From: Actinoplanes auranticolor
Lineage (GTDB): Bacteria > Actinomycetota > Actinomycetes > Mycobacteriales > Micromonosporaceae
Direction of reading: 5' to 3'
NCBI RefSeq assembly: GCF_018332655.1
Contig: NZ_BOQL01000052.1
Location: forward strand, 62,001-126,000
Length of the DNA: 64,000 bases
The first letter of the stretch is position 1, and the number at the start of each line of letters is the position of its first letter. The position numbers and the translations under genes were made by a program. The notes beneath the pieces are model-generated. The model searched no databases, was not told the DNA's origin, and worked only from the letters and a program-made list of their open reading frames with translations. Shown piece by piece: positions 35,995-44,498 of this stretch.

Positions 35995-36008
35995 TGAGAG
36001 CGCTCTCA
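35995..36008. promoter_or_regulatory. LacI-type palindromic operator
   Basis: TGAGAGCGCTCTCA is a perfect 14-bp palindrome centred on CG, close to the known operators of LacI-family sugar repressors (for example CebR of Streptomyces, TGGGAGCGCTCCCA). It lies 22 bp before the start of the secreted alpha-toroid protein. A repressor bound here would cover the transcription start region. The matching LacI regulator is not in the window. Confidence 0.65.
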
Positions 36009-36030
36009 GACCCCGTTGGAGTTCCGCGCC

Positions 36031-37485
36031 ATGCCCACCAACCTCAGCTCCGCCTCCGGAGCGTTCTCCCGCCGGCGCCTGCTCACGCTGCCCGCCGCGG
36101 CCGCCGCTGCCACCGTGGCGGCCCCGCTGCTCGCCCCCGACGCGGCCGTCGCCGGCACCTGCGCGCCGCGGCACCTGGTGGACCGGTCGCTGGCCGAGCC
36201 GGTGAGCCGCGCCTACCACTACCTCGACGTGGTGCAGGACGCCTACGTCAAGGGTGGCGAGCCGCGGCTGCTGCAGAGCTACAACAACGAGAGCGAGCTG
36301 ATGACGACCGCGTTCGTCTACGACAACGCGCTCGCGGCGCTGGCCTACCTGGCCAACCCGACGGTGGCCAACGTGCGCCGGGCCCGGCTCATCGGCGACG
36401 CCCTGCTGTGGATCCAGGCCAACGACGAGAAGTACACCGACGGGCGGGTCCGCCAGGCGTACGCGGCCGGGCCGATGCTCTTCTACGGTGGCGGCCCGTA
36501 CTTCCCCGGCCTCAAGCGCGAGGACGGCAAGGCGGCGTTCCTGTGGCCGTACGGCTTCGGCGGCTCCTCGACCGGCGACATGGCCTGGGTGGCGCTGGCC
36601 CTGGCGCAGCTCTACGTCGACACCCGGATCACCAAGTACCTCGACGGTGCCGTCGCGCTGGGGACGTGGATCGCGGACAAGGAGTCGCCGTACCGCTTCG
36701 GCGGCTACCACGGCGGCCTGCAGGGCGACGGCGAGACGCCGCAGCCGTGGGCCTCGACCGAGCACAACATCGACGCGTACGGGCTCTTCACGCTGCTGGC
36801 CAAGCTGACCCGGGACCGGCGCTGGACCGCCCGCGCCGACGTGGCCGAGGACTTCGTGCGGGCCATGTGGAACCGCTCGGAGCGCTTGCTGTGGACCGGC
36901 ACGCTCGGCGGCGTACCGGGCGAGGACCCGAACCAGATCAACATCGGCAACATCCCCGAGGACGTGCAGACCTGGGCGCTGCTGAGCCTCGACGACCGGC
37001 GGTACGACGACGCCGTCGACTGGGTCACCGAGAACCTCGCGAACACCGACGGTGCCGTCTCCGGCGTCACGTACAGCAGCCAGGCCAAGATCCGTACCGG
37101 GCCGGTCTCCGGCAGCACCGTGGAGAACAACCGCGACGCGGTCTGGCTGGAGGGCAACGGCCACACCGCGCTGGCTCTGCTCAAGCGCGACGACCGGGGC
37201 GACACGGCGCTGGCCAAGCGGCTGCTGTGGCAGACCGCGATCGCCCAGCGGACCCTCGGCGCCGGGCAGACCGTGGGCCTGACCGCCGACGCCGACCACG
37301 GCAAGCTGTCCAACCCGGGCGAGGGCGGCACCTGGACCGGCACCCCGCTGCCCGCCGGGGCCGGCATCGTGGCCGCCACCAGCGCGTTCGACACCGGCTT
37401 CGCGTTCGGCTACTTCCCGCGCCAGCACGTCGGCGCGACGGCCTGGTTCCTGATGGCGGGGCAGAACTTCAACCCCTACCGATGA
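36031..37485 (+). CDS. Tat-exported alpha-toroid protein, glycosidase-like
   Basis: This 484-residue protein has a twin-arginine signal peptide (SRRRLLTLPAAAAAATVAAP, cleavage probably after AVAG). The mature part is rich in helices with repeated motifs such as TTAFVYDNALAALAYL, GSSTGDMAWVALALAQLY, PWASTEHNIDAYGLFTLLAK and VWLEGNGHTALALL. These resemble the (alpha/alpha)6 toroid of glycoside hydrolases and lyases. Acidic residues (EHNIDAY, WLEGNGH) lie where catalytic residues would be, but the exact family is not recognised. GGAG at 36018-36021 precedes the ATG. The LacI-type operator just upstream supports carbohydrate-dependent expression. Confidence 0.75.
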   Translation: MPTNLSSASGAFSRRRLLTLPAAAAAATVAAPLLAPDAAVAGTCAPRHLVDRSLAEPVSRAYHYLDVVQDAYVKGGEPRLLQSYNNESELMTTAFVYDNALAALAYLANPTVANVRRARLIGDALLWIQANDEKYTDGRVRQAYAAGPMLFYGGGPYFPGLKREDGKAAFLWPYGFGGSSTGDMAWVALALAQLYVDTRITKYLDGAVALGTWIADKESPYRFGGYHGGLQGDGETPQPWASTEHNIDAYGLFTLLAKLTRDRRWTARADVAEDFVRAMWNRSERLLWTGTLGGVPGEDPNQINIGNIPEDVQTWALLSLDDRRYDDAVDWVTENLANTDGAVSGVTYSSQAKIRTGPVSGSTVENNRDAVWLEGNGHTALALLKRDDRGDTALAKRLLWQTAIAQRTLGAGQTVGLTADADHGKLSNPGEGGTWTGTPLPAGAGIVAATSAFDTGFAFGYFPRQHVGATAWFLMAGQNFNPYR

Positions 37486-37543
37486 TGTGATCTGCCCCGG
37501 CATCGTTCGGTGCTGGTGGCCGCGGCCGGATACCGTCGCCGCC

Positions 37544-38542
37544 ATGACGATCACCAGCTCAGCACCCGTGACGAGACCGGTCCGGGTCCGGCGGGCCGTC
37601 TGGCACGTGCTGCTGTGGCTGCTGGTGCTGCCGGGCGCGGCCTGGGCGCTGCTCCGGCTCGGCGGCTGGGAGCGGGGCGCGCTGGTGCAGCTCTTCGCGT
37701 TCACGCCGTACGTCGCGGCGTGGTCGGTGGTGCCGGTGATCGCCGCGCTGGCCACCCGGCGCTGGCTGGCGGCGGCGGTCGCGACGGTCACCTTCGCGCT
37801 GTTCGCCGTGGCGGTGCTGCCCCGTGCCCTCGCTGACGGCGACCGCGGCCCGCAGGGTGGCGTGGCGCTGCACGTGATGACGTCGAACCTGCTCTTCGGC
37901 AACGCCGACGCGGCCACGATCGTCAAGCTGGTCCGGGACAACGACGTGGCGGTGCTGGCGGTGCAGGAGTTCAGCCCGACCGGTCAGCGCAGTCTGGCGG
38001 CGGCCGGGCTCAGTGAGCTGCTGCCGTATTCGTCGCTGGGCGGCGAGTACGGGGCGAGCGGCTCGGGGCTCTACTCCCGCTTCCCGATCACCGACCCCGG
38101 GGTACGGCGCAACGGCGGCGGCTTCAACCAGGCGTACGGGACGGTCCAGCCGCCGGGCGCGGTTGCCGTCACGGTCGAGTCGGCGCATCCGCTGGCGCCG
38201 TACTCGCTCGACGTGCTCGACGGCTGGCGCGACGACCTGGACGCCGAGCCGCGCCCGGACCCCGACGGCGCGCCCCGGATCCTGCTCGGCGACTTCAACG
38301 CGACGCTGGACCACAAGGCGCTGCGGGACCTGATCGGCGACGGCTACCGCGACGCCGCCGACGCCGCGGGCCAGGGCCTGATCGGCACGTGGGGCCCGTA
38401 CGACGGCGACCCGCTGCCGCCGGTGACGATCGACCACGTGCTGGCCGACCGCCGGCTGGGCGTGGGCGCGGTCAGCGTGCACGACATCCCGGCCAGCGAC
38501 CACCGCGCGATCATCGCCACGCTCCGGATCCCGGCCGCCTGA
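37544..38542 (+). CDS. Membrane-anchored endonuclease/exonuclease/phosphatase-family protein
   Basis: This 332-residue protein has three N-terminal transmembrane helices (about residues 18-38, 46-66 and 70-92), then an extracytoplasmic EEP domain. Its catalytic motifs are MTSNLLFGN, VQEF (metal-binding Glu), LLGDFNATLDHKAL, TIDHVLAD and the terminal SDHRAI. The family includes DNases, sphingomyelinases and inositol-phosphate phosphatases, so the substrate is open. It starts 58 bp after the secreted protein gene and may share its transcript, and is convergent with cimA. Confidence 0.88.
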   Translation: MTITSSAPVTRPVRVRRAVWHVLLWLLVLPGAAWALLRLGGWERGALVQLFAFTPYVAAWSVVPVIAALATRRWLAAAVATVTFALFAVAVLPRALADGDRGPQGGVALHVMTSNLLFGNADAATIVKLVRDNDVAVLAVQEFSPTGQRSLAAAGLSELLPYSSLGGEYGASGSGLYSRFPITDPGVRRNGGGFNQAYGTVQPPGAVAVTVESAHPLAPYSLDVLDGWRDDLDAEPRPDPDGAPRILLGDFNATLDHKALRDLIGDGYRDAADAAGQGLIGTWGPYDGDPLPPVTIDHVLADRRLGVGAVSVHDIPASDHRAIIATLRIPAA

Positions 38543-38598
38543 GCTGCCGGCCCGGCCGTCACGCTGCGGGTGACGACCGGGGCGCGGCTGAGCACGAA

Positions 38599-40200
38599 TC
38601 AGGCCGCGGTGCTCGTGCTCTCCGCGGCGGCGCGGGCCAGGCCGAAGGTGAGCGCGTCGGTGAGGGCCTTCCAGCTCGCCTCGACCACGTTCTCGTGCAC
38701 GCCCACCGTGGTCCAGTCGCGGGCGCCGTCGCTGGTCTCCACCAGGACGCGGGTGATCGCGTTGGAGCCGTGCGAGCCCTCCAGGATGCGGACCTTGAAG
38801 TCGGCCAGCTCGAAGGACTTCAGCTCCGGGTAGTGCTTGGACAGCGCCACGCGCAGCGCCTCGTCGAGGGCGTTGACCGGGCCGTTGCCCTCGGCCGTGG
38901 CGATGACGCGCTCGCCGCGTACCCGGACCTTGACGGTGGCCTCGGAGACCACCGAGCCGTCCTCGCGGTGCTCGACCTGCACCCGGTACGACTCCAGCGC
39001 GAACGGGCGCACGAAGTCGGCACCGGGCAGTTCACCGCGTACCAGAAGCTCGAAGGACGCGTCCGCGGCCTCGAAGGACCAGCCACCCGCCTCCAGGTCC
39101 TTGACCTTGCGGGTCACCGCCGTGAGGGTCTCGGGGTGGCCGGCCAGGTCCAGCCCGAGCTCGCGACTCTTGAGCTCGATGCTGGCCCGGCCGGCCATCT
39201 CGGTCACCAGGATCCGCATGTCGTTGCCCACCACCGACGGGTCGACGTGGTTGTAGAGCAGCGGATCCACCTTGATCGCGCTCGCGTGCAGCCCCGCCTT
39301 GTGAGCGAATGCCGCGGCCCCGACGTAGGCCTGGTGGGTGTCGGGGGCGATGTTGGCGATCTCGGCGAGCGCGGTGGACACCCGCGTCGCCTTCTCGAGG
39401 CATCCGTCCGGTAGGACTTTCAGCCCGAGCTTGAGTTGCAGGTTGCTGACGACGGCGAACAGGTCGGCGTTGCCGGGCCGTTCGCCGTAGCCGTTGGCCG
39501 TGCACTGGAAGTGTTCGACGCCCGCCTCGACGGCGGCGATGGTGTTGGCGACCGCGCAGGACGTGTCGTTCTGGCAGTGGATGCCGAGCTGGTCCGGGGC
39601 GACCCCGGTGCGGGCCACCACGTCGTTGATCGCGGCGGTGATCATCGACGGGAGCATGCCGCCGTTCGTGTCACACATGACGACGCGCTCGGCGCCGGCC
39701 TCGAACGCGGCCTTGACCACGGAGGCGGTGTAGTCGGGGTCGTAGCGGAAGCCGTCGAAGAAGTGCTCGCAGTCGACGAACGCGCGGCGACCGTTGGCGA
39801 CCAGGTGCGCGACGGTGTCGCGGACCATCGCCAGGTTCTCCTCGCCGGTGGTGCGCAGCGCCCGCTCGACGTGCCGGATGTCGGACTTGGCGACCACGCA
39901 GACGACCGGCGTCTCGGCGTCGAGCAGCGCCCGCACCTGCGGGTCCTGCGCCACGTCGACGTGCGCCTTGCGGGTCGCCCCGAACGCGACCAGCACCGCG
40001 TTCTTCAGCTGCAGCTCGGTGCGCGCCCGGGCGAAGAACTCGGTGTCCTTGGGCATGGCACCGGGCCAGCCGCCCTCGATGAAGCCGACGCCGAACTCGT
40101 CCAGCAACCGCGCGACTGCGAGTTTGTCGACGACCGAGTAGCTGATGCCCTCGCGCTGCCCGCCGTCGCGCAGCGTCGTGTCGAACACCTGGTAGTTCAT
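38599..40200 (-). CDS. cimA: (R)-citramalate synthase
   Basis: CimA condenses pyruvate and acetyl-CoA to citramalate, a threonine-independent entry into isoleucine synthesis. The 533-residue protein has the HMGL/IPMS-type catalytic barrel (FDTTLRDGGQREGISYSV, GLHASAIKVDP, HCQNDTSCAVANT) and a C-terminal LeuA-type regulatory domain (about residues 390-525) where isoleucine normally feeds back. The FDTTLRDGGQ start and the length group it with CimA rather than LeuA or homocitrate synthase. GGAAAGG precedes the ATG at 40200. The gene is preceded by a leader ORF and intrinsic terminator, i.e. an apparent attenuator. Confidence 0.92.
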   Translation of the reverse strand: MNYQVFDTTLRDGGQREGISYSVVDKLAVARLLDEFGVGFIEGGWPGAMPKDTEFFARARTELQLKNAVLVAFGATRKAHVDVAQDPQVRALLDAETPVVCVVAKSDIRHVERALRTTGEENLAMVRDTVAHLVANGRRAFVDCEHFFDGFRYDPDYTASVVKAAFEAGAERVVMCDTNGGMLPSMITAAINDVVARTGVAPDQLGIHCQNDTSCAVANTIAAVEAGVEHFQCTANGYGERPGNADLFAVVSNLQLKLGLKVLPDGCLEKATRVSTALAEIANIAPDTHQAYVGAAAFAHKAGLHASAIKVDPLLYNHVDPSVVGNDMRILVTEMAGRASIELKSRELGLDLAGHPETLTAVTRKVKDLEAGGWSFEAADASFELLVRGELPGADFVRPFALESYRVQVEHREDGSVVSEATVKVRVRGERVIATAEGNGPVNALDEALRVALSKHYPELKSFELADFKVRILEGSHGSNAITRVLVETSDGARDWTTVGVHENVVEASWKALTDALTFGLARAAAESTSTAA

Positions 40201-40231
40201 GGGGGTTCCTTTCCGAGACTGACGACCCAAC

Positions 40232-40260
40232 AAAAAGACCCCCCGCGGATGCGGGAGGTC
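40232..40260 (-). terminator. Intrinsic terminator in the cimA leader (attenuator)
   Basis: On the minus strand GACCTCCCGC (40260-40251) pairs with GCGGGGGGTC (40246-40237), one mismatch, loop 4 nt, followed by TTTTT (40236-40232). It lies 32 nt before the cimA start and 29 nt after the stop of the leader ORF. A terminator placed upstream of its own gene is the hallmark of transcription attenuation. Confidence 0.85.
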
Positions 40261-40289
40261 TGCACGTCGGCGGAGATTCAGCCGGCGCG

Positions 40290-40334
40290 CTAGGTGCGAA
40301 TAATCAGCACGGAGTGGGTCACGCCCCGAAGCAT
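40290..40334 (-). CDS. Leader peptide of cimA (MLRGVTHSVLIIRT)
   Basis: A 15-codon ORF encodes MLRGVTHSVLIIRT and ends with TAG upstream of the terminator. It carries Val, Leu and two consecutive Ile codons, both ATT, which is rare in this GC-rich genome where ATC dominates. A ribosome stalling there when Ile-tRNA is scarce would be positioned to influence the downstream hairpin. The gene it precedes makes isoleucine precursors, so the match between codons and pathway is direct. No good Shine-Dalgarno is seen, so translation may be leaderless or weak. Confidence 0.7.
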   Translation of the reverse strand: MLRGVTHSVLIIRT

Positions 40335-40446
40335 GCCACGCGGCGTCGCGGCGGGAGCCCATAATCCACAAGCTGAGACAGCCGATCCCGTACGGGTGAG
40401 TAATTCGACACGGCTGCGGAGAGCCGTCGGCGGTTAGGTTGGACGG

Positions 40447-41193
40447 GTGGCCGTCGACAATCACCCCCGCAGCCTGACCTTCTCCACCAGCTACAACTTC
40501 CGCGACGTCGGCGGGTACGCCGGCCTCGGCGGACGCACGGTGAGCTGGCGCCGGTTGTTCCGCGCCGACTCGCTGCACCGCCTCAAGGGCGCCGACCTGA
40601 CGGCCTTCCAGGAGCTGGGCGTGCGTACGGTCATCGATCTGCGCCGGCCTTTCGAGGTCGAGCAGCACGGACGGGTGCCGCACTCCGACGGGCTGGACTA
40701 CCGCAACCTGGTGCTGGAGCACGTCGACTGGGATTCGGTCGAGCTCTCCCCGGATCTCCCGCACGAGCGCTGGCTCGCCGACCGCTATCTGAACTTCGCC
40801 GAGGACGGGCGGGCCGGGCTGGCCGCGGCGCTGGGTGTGATCGCGGATCCGGCGACGAGCCCGGTCGTCGTGCACTGCATGGCCGGCAAGGACCGCACCG
40901 GCGTGGTGTGCGCGCTGACGCTGTCGCTGCTCGGGGTGTCCGATGCGGACATCGCCCGGGACTACGCGCTGACCGAGGTGGCGATGGCGTCGCTGACGGC
41001 GTACCTGTTGCAGACCAAACCGGAGCTGGTGCACGACAAGTACCACATGTTCGACTGCCCGCAGGACGCGATGCTGCTGTTCCTGCAGGACCTGCGCGAG
41101 CGGCACGGCTCGGTGGAGAAGTACGTCCGCGAGATCGGCCTCAACGACGAGCAGCTGGGGAGCATGCGCCGGCACCTGCTGACGCCCGCCTGA
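40447..41193 (+). CDS. Protein-tyrosine/lipid phosphatase (MptpB/SiwA-like Cys phosphatase)
   Basis: This 248-residue phosphatase has the active-site P-loop VVHCMAGKDRTGV (HC-x5-R) and the N-terminal family signature FSTSYNFRDVGGYAG. The extended P-loop with Ala/Gly/Lys/Asp is typical of the MptpB-type triple-specificity enzymes and inositol-lipid phosphatases. The GTG at 40447 (VAVDNHPRS) follows a G-rich stretch. Substrate and role are unknown. It diverges from the cimA leader. Confidence 0.88.
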   Translation: MAVDNHPRSLTFSTSYNFRDVGGYAGLGGRTVSWRRLFRADSLHRLKGADLTAFQELGVRTVIDLRRPFEVEQHGRVPHSDGLDYRNLVLEHVDWDSVELSPDLPHERWLADRYLNFAEDGRAGLAAALGVIADPATSPVVVHCMAGKDRTGVVCALTLSLLGVSDADIARDYALTEVAMASLTAYLLQTKPELVHDKYHMFDCPQDAMLLFLQDLRERHGSVEKYVREIGLNDEQLGSMRRHLLTPA

Positions 41194-41230
41194 CAGACAA
41201 GGCGGCCCGCCGGGTGTCTACTTGCCGTCC

Positions 41231-42382
41231 ATGCGAGTCCTCGTCAGCACCTGGCCGGCCCATGGGCATCTGCTCCCCCTGCTCCCGCTGATCCGGGCGG
41301 CCCAGCAGGCGGGCCACGACGTCGTCGTCGCCTCGGGCGCCGAGGGTGTCGCCGAGGCGCGCCGGCGCGGCCTGGAGACCTGGGACGTCGGCCCGAGCCG
41401 GGCGGAATCCGACGCGGCCTTCCGCTCCCGGATGCCGGACCTGGGCTCGGTCCCGCCGGACCGCCGGATGGCCACGGTGATCGCGGGCATGTTCGGCGCG
41501 GCGGCGTTCGAGCGGGCCGCCGGCCTCGTGCCCCGCGCCGAGCAGTGGAAGCCCGACCTGGTGGTGCATCCGGTCACCGACCTGGCCGGCGCGGTGGTCG
41601 CGGCCCGCACCGGCGCCCGGCACGCGGTGCACGGCCTGGGCCCGCTCCCGGCCGAGGCGTGGGACTGGTTCGGCGCCCGGCTCGGCGACCTGGCCGGCCG
41701 GTGGGAGGTGCCGGACCTCCCGGCCACCATCCTGGACGTTCCGTACCTGGACAACTGCCCACCGGCGCTACAGGCGGACGCGGTCCGCGCCTTCCGCGAC
41801 CGCCGCCCGCTGCGCCCGTCGTCGGGCGAGGTCCTGCCCGGCGAGCATCTGCCCTGGGACGTGGACAAGCTGCCCTACGAACGCAGCCTGCACCTGACCC
41901 TGGGCACGTTGTTCTTCGGCGCGACCGACGTCTTCCGGACCGCCCTGGCGGGCCTGCGCGACCTGCCGCTCAACGTGCTCGTGACGGCGGGCCCGGGCAG
42001 CGACCCGGACCGCTTCGGCCCGCAACCGCAGAACGTCCGCATCGCCGACTTCGCACCGCACGCCCTGTTGCTGCCGCACTGCGCGGGCCTGGTGACTCAG
42101 GGCGGCGCCGGCACGATCGTCGCCGCCCTCTGCCACGGCCTGCCCCACCTGATCCTGCCGCAGGGCGCGGACCAGTTCGCCAACAGCGCGGCAGCCGCCG
42201 AGGCCGGGGTGGCTCTGGTCGTGCCGCCGGCGGACCTCAACCCGGAGACGATTGCGCACACCGCCACCAAGCTGCTGGAAGACACGGCCCTCACCCGCCG
42301 GGCCCGCACCGTCCAGGCCGAGATCAACACCATGCCGGCCGCCGAAGAAGTTCTGCACACGCTCCTGGACACCCCGCGCTGA
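41231..42382 (+). CDS. Glycosyltransferase, UGT/GT1 macrolide-type (EryCIII/MGT-like)
   Basis: This 383-residue GT-B enzyme starts MRVLVSTWPAHGHLLPLLPL, the standard MGT N-terminal acceptor domain. Its C-terminal donor-binding domain includes DFAPHALLLPHCAGLVTQGG, AGTIVAALCHGLPHLILPQG and ADQFANSAAAAEAGVA (the HxxxGGxGT-like and DQ motifs; here CAGLVTQGGAGT replaces the usual H-x7-GG-x-GT). These enzymes glycosylate macrolides or other small molecules. No biosynthetic gene cluster surrounds it, so it may detoxify or be a solitary xenobiotic transferase. Confidence 0.88.
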   Translation: MRVLVSTWPAHGHLLPLLPLIRAAQQAGHDVVVASGAEGVAEARRRGLETWDVGPSRAESDAAFRSRMPDLGSVPPDRRMATVIAGMFGAAAFERAAGLVPRAEQWKPDLVVHPVTDLAGAVVAARTGARHAVHGLGPLPAEAWDWFGARLGDLAGRWEVPDLPATILDVPYLDNCPPALQADAVRAFRDRRPLRPSSGEVLPGEHLPWDVDKLPYERSLHLTLGTLFFGATDVFRTALAGLRDLPLNVLVTAGPGSDPDRFGPQPQNVRIADFAPHALLLPHCAGLVTQGGAGTIVAALCHGLPHLILPQGADQFANSAAAAEAGVALVVPPADLNPETIAHTATKLLEDTALTRRARTVQAEINTMPAAEEVLHTLLDTPR

Positions 42383-42391
42383 GCAAGGGGA

Positions 42392-43150
42392 TCACGCCGC
42401 GATGTGCGCCGCCACCGCCTGCAGGACGGGGGCGAGGTCGGCCGCGTCGATCACGGCGTCGGGCCGGAACGGAAGCCGCGCCAGCCGTTCGACGCCGTCG
42501 GCCCAGATGGTGCGCTCGTCGGGTGCCGGCGCGTGCAGCTCGGTCTCCTCGCCGCAGCAGGGGCACCGGAAGTACGCCATGTTCTCCACTCCACCCAGCA
42601 CCGGCGTCCGTACCTCGCGCAGCGTGCTGAGGGCCCGGCCCGTGTCCAGATGCGAGACCTCGGCCGGCGTGACGACCAGGATCGTGGCCACCCGGCCGGC
42701 CCCGGAGAGCACGCCCTGCTGGGTGAAGCTGATGCCCGGCGGCAGATCCACGACGAGGACCTCGATGTCACCCCAGTCGGTTTCCCTGAGGAGCCGGCCG
42801 AGCATGAGGTCGCTCAGGTCCGATCCGAGCGCGAGCCCCTGGCCGCCGGCCATGAGGAACCCCGCGGACGCGACCTTGAGGCCGTCCACCTCCATGGCCT
42901 CCAGCCCGGAGCCGCCCCGGTCACCGCGGGCCCACCGCGCGAGGGTGACCGATCGGGCCGGCACGTCACGGCGCAGACCGAGCATCCGCGGCACATCGGG
43001 ACCGGCGATGTCGGCATCGACCAGCCCGGCCCGGTAGCCGGACCGGGCCAGCTCACGTCCGATCGCGACGGCGATGCTCGACTTGCCCACGCCGCCTTTG
43101 CCACTGGCGACGGCGATGATCGGCAGTTGCTCCTGACCCGGTACGCCCAT
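42392..43150 (-). CDS. Mrp/NBP35-type P-loop ATPase
   Basis: This 252-residue ATPase has the deviant Walker A SGKGGVGKSS, switch region GLVDADIAGPDVPRMLG and DLPPGISFTQQ. C-terminal cysteines (FRCPCCGEE) could bind an Fe-S cluster, as in ApbC/Mrp proteins that deliver Fe-S clusters to target enzymes. LeuC and IlvD in the window are Fe-S enzymes, but no direct link can be claimed. It lacks the N-terminal DUF59 domain of longer Mrp proteins, as is usual for this group. It is convergent with the glycosyltransferase, 9 bp apart. Confidence 0.85.
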   Translation of the reverse strand: MGVPGQEQLPIIAVASGKGGVGKSSIAVAIGRELARSGYRAGLVDADIAGPDVPRMLGLRRDVPARSVTLARWARGDRGGSGLEAMEVDGLKVASAGFLMAGGQGLALGSDLSDLMLGRLLRETDWGDIEVLVVDLPPGISFTQQGVLSGAGRVATILVVTPAEVSHLDTGRALSTLREVRTPVLGGVENMAYFRCPCCGEETELHAPAPDERTIWADGVERLARLPFRPDAVIDAADLAPVLQAVAAHIAA

Positions 43151-43202
43151 GCCGCAACGTTACTGGCGCCGGCCGACATGAGCCGCCCGGCGCCGGCCCG
43201 GG

Positions 43203-44300
43203 TCAGAGAACGCGGTGCACCCAGCCGAAGGGGTCCTCGGCCCGGCCCCGCTGGATGTCCACGAGCTGCTGACGGAGCCCCATGGTCACCTCACCGGACC
43301 CGCCGTCGGCCACGGTGAACTCGCCCTCCGGCGACCGCACCGTGCCGATCGGGGTGATCACCGCGGCGGTGCCACAGGCGAATGCCTCGCGGATCCGGCC
43401 CGAGGCCGCCCCGGAGCGCCATTCCTCGAAGCTGACCGGCCGCTCGTCGACCCGGCGGCCGGCGCGCTCGGCGAGCTTGATGACCGAGTCGCGGGTGATG
43501 CCGGGCAGGATCGTGCCGGTCAGCGGCGGCGTCGCCAGCGAGCCGTCGTCCAGCACGAAGAAGACGTTCATCCCGCCGAGCTCGTCGACGTACTTGCGCT
43601 CGACGGCGTCCAGGTAGACCACCTGGTCACAGCCGTGCTCGATGGCCTCGGCCTGGGCGGAGAGACCGGCCGCGTAGTTGCCGCCGCACTTCGCCGCGCC
43701 CGTGCCGCCCGGCGCCGCCCGGGTGTAGTCCGGGGTGACCCAGACGGTCACCGGCTTGACCCCGCCGCTGAAGTACGGGCCGACCGGCGAGGCGATCACC
43801 AGGTAGAGGTATTCCATCGCCGGGCGCACACCGAGGAAGACCTCGCTGGCATAGGCGAACGGCCGCAGGTAGAGGCTGCCCTCGTCGTTCTCCGGGATCC
43901 AGCCGCGGTCGATCTTGATGAGCTGGCGGAGGGACTCGAGGAACGTCGCCTGCGGCAGCACCGGCATGGCCATCCGCTGGGCCGACTGCCCGAAGCGGGC
44001 GGCGTTGGCGTCCGGGCGGAACATCGCGACACCGCCCTCCGGCGTCGTGTAGGCCTTCAGTCCCTCGAAGATTTCCTGCGCGTAGTGCAGCACGGCCGAG
44101 GCGGGGTCCATCGGGATGGGAGCGCGGGCTTCCACCCGGGGCTCGTACCAGCCTTTGCCCTCCGCATAACGGACGGTGACCATGTGGTCGGTGAAGATCC
44201 GGCCGAAGCCCGGGTTGGCCAGCAGCGTGGTCCTGTCCGCGTCGCTTACGGGCGCCGGGTTCGGACGGATCTCGAAGTCGAGGTTGTCACCACCACTCAT
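43203..44300 (-). CDS. ilvE: Branched-chain amino-acid aminotransferase
   Basis: IlvE makes Ile, Val and Leu from their 2-oxo acids in the last step. The 365-residue fold-type IV PLP protein has HYAQEIFEGLKAY, the PLP lysine in GGTGAAKCGGNYAAGL, YLDAVERKYVDELGGMNVFF and EAFACGTAAVITPIG. ATG at 44300 (MSGGDNLDFEIRPNP) is preceded by AGCAGG about 10 nt upstream. A 198-bp gap separates it from leuB upstream on the same strand. In that gap an out-of-frame ORF beginning MEHYGCYLFILRDRK runs into the start of ilvE; its significance is unclear. Confidence 0.97.
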   Translation of the reverse strand: MSGGDNLDFEIRPNPAPVSDADRTTLLANPGFGRIFTDHMVTVRYAEGKGWYEPRVEARAPIPMDPASAVLHYAQEIFEGLKAYTTPEGGVAMFRPDANAARFGQSAQRMAMPVLPQATFLESLRQLIKIDRGWIPENDEGSLYLRPFAYASEVFLGVRPAMEYLYLVIASPVGPYFSGGVKPVTVWVTPDYTRAAPGGTGAAKCGGNYAAGLSAQAEAIEHGCDQVVYLDAVERKYVDELGGMNVFFVLDDGSLATPPLTGTILPGITRDSVIKLAERAGRRVDERPVSFEEWRSGAASGRIREAFACGTAAVITPIGTVRSPEGEFTVADGGSGEVTMGLRQQLVDIQRGRAEDPFGWVHRVL

Positions 44301-44498
44301 GGCAGTTGACCTGCTTTCTGTCACGAAGAATGAAGAGGTAGCACCCGTAGTGCTCCATGAACTTACCCCGAACGGTCGTTCAAAGCCGACAGCCGGGCAA
44401 GCCCTTCCGACCACCCCGCCTCCGCCCTTTGGCCGGACTGAAGGCAGCCTTCATCGACCGCCGGCGGACCGGCGGGATGACGCGGGTGTGCAGGTGAG

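Noticed and set aside
44301-44410. N-terminal extension of ilvE to about 44414
   Set aside because: The extension lacks homology to the family, and MSGGDNLDFEI at 44300 matches the normal start with a plausible ribosome-binding site.
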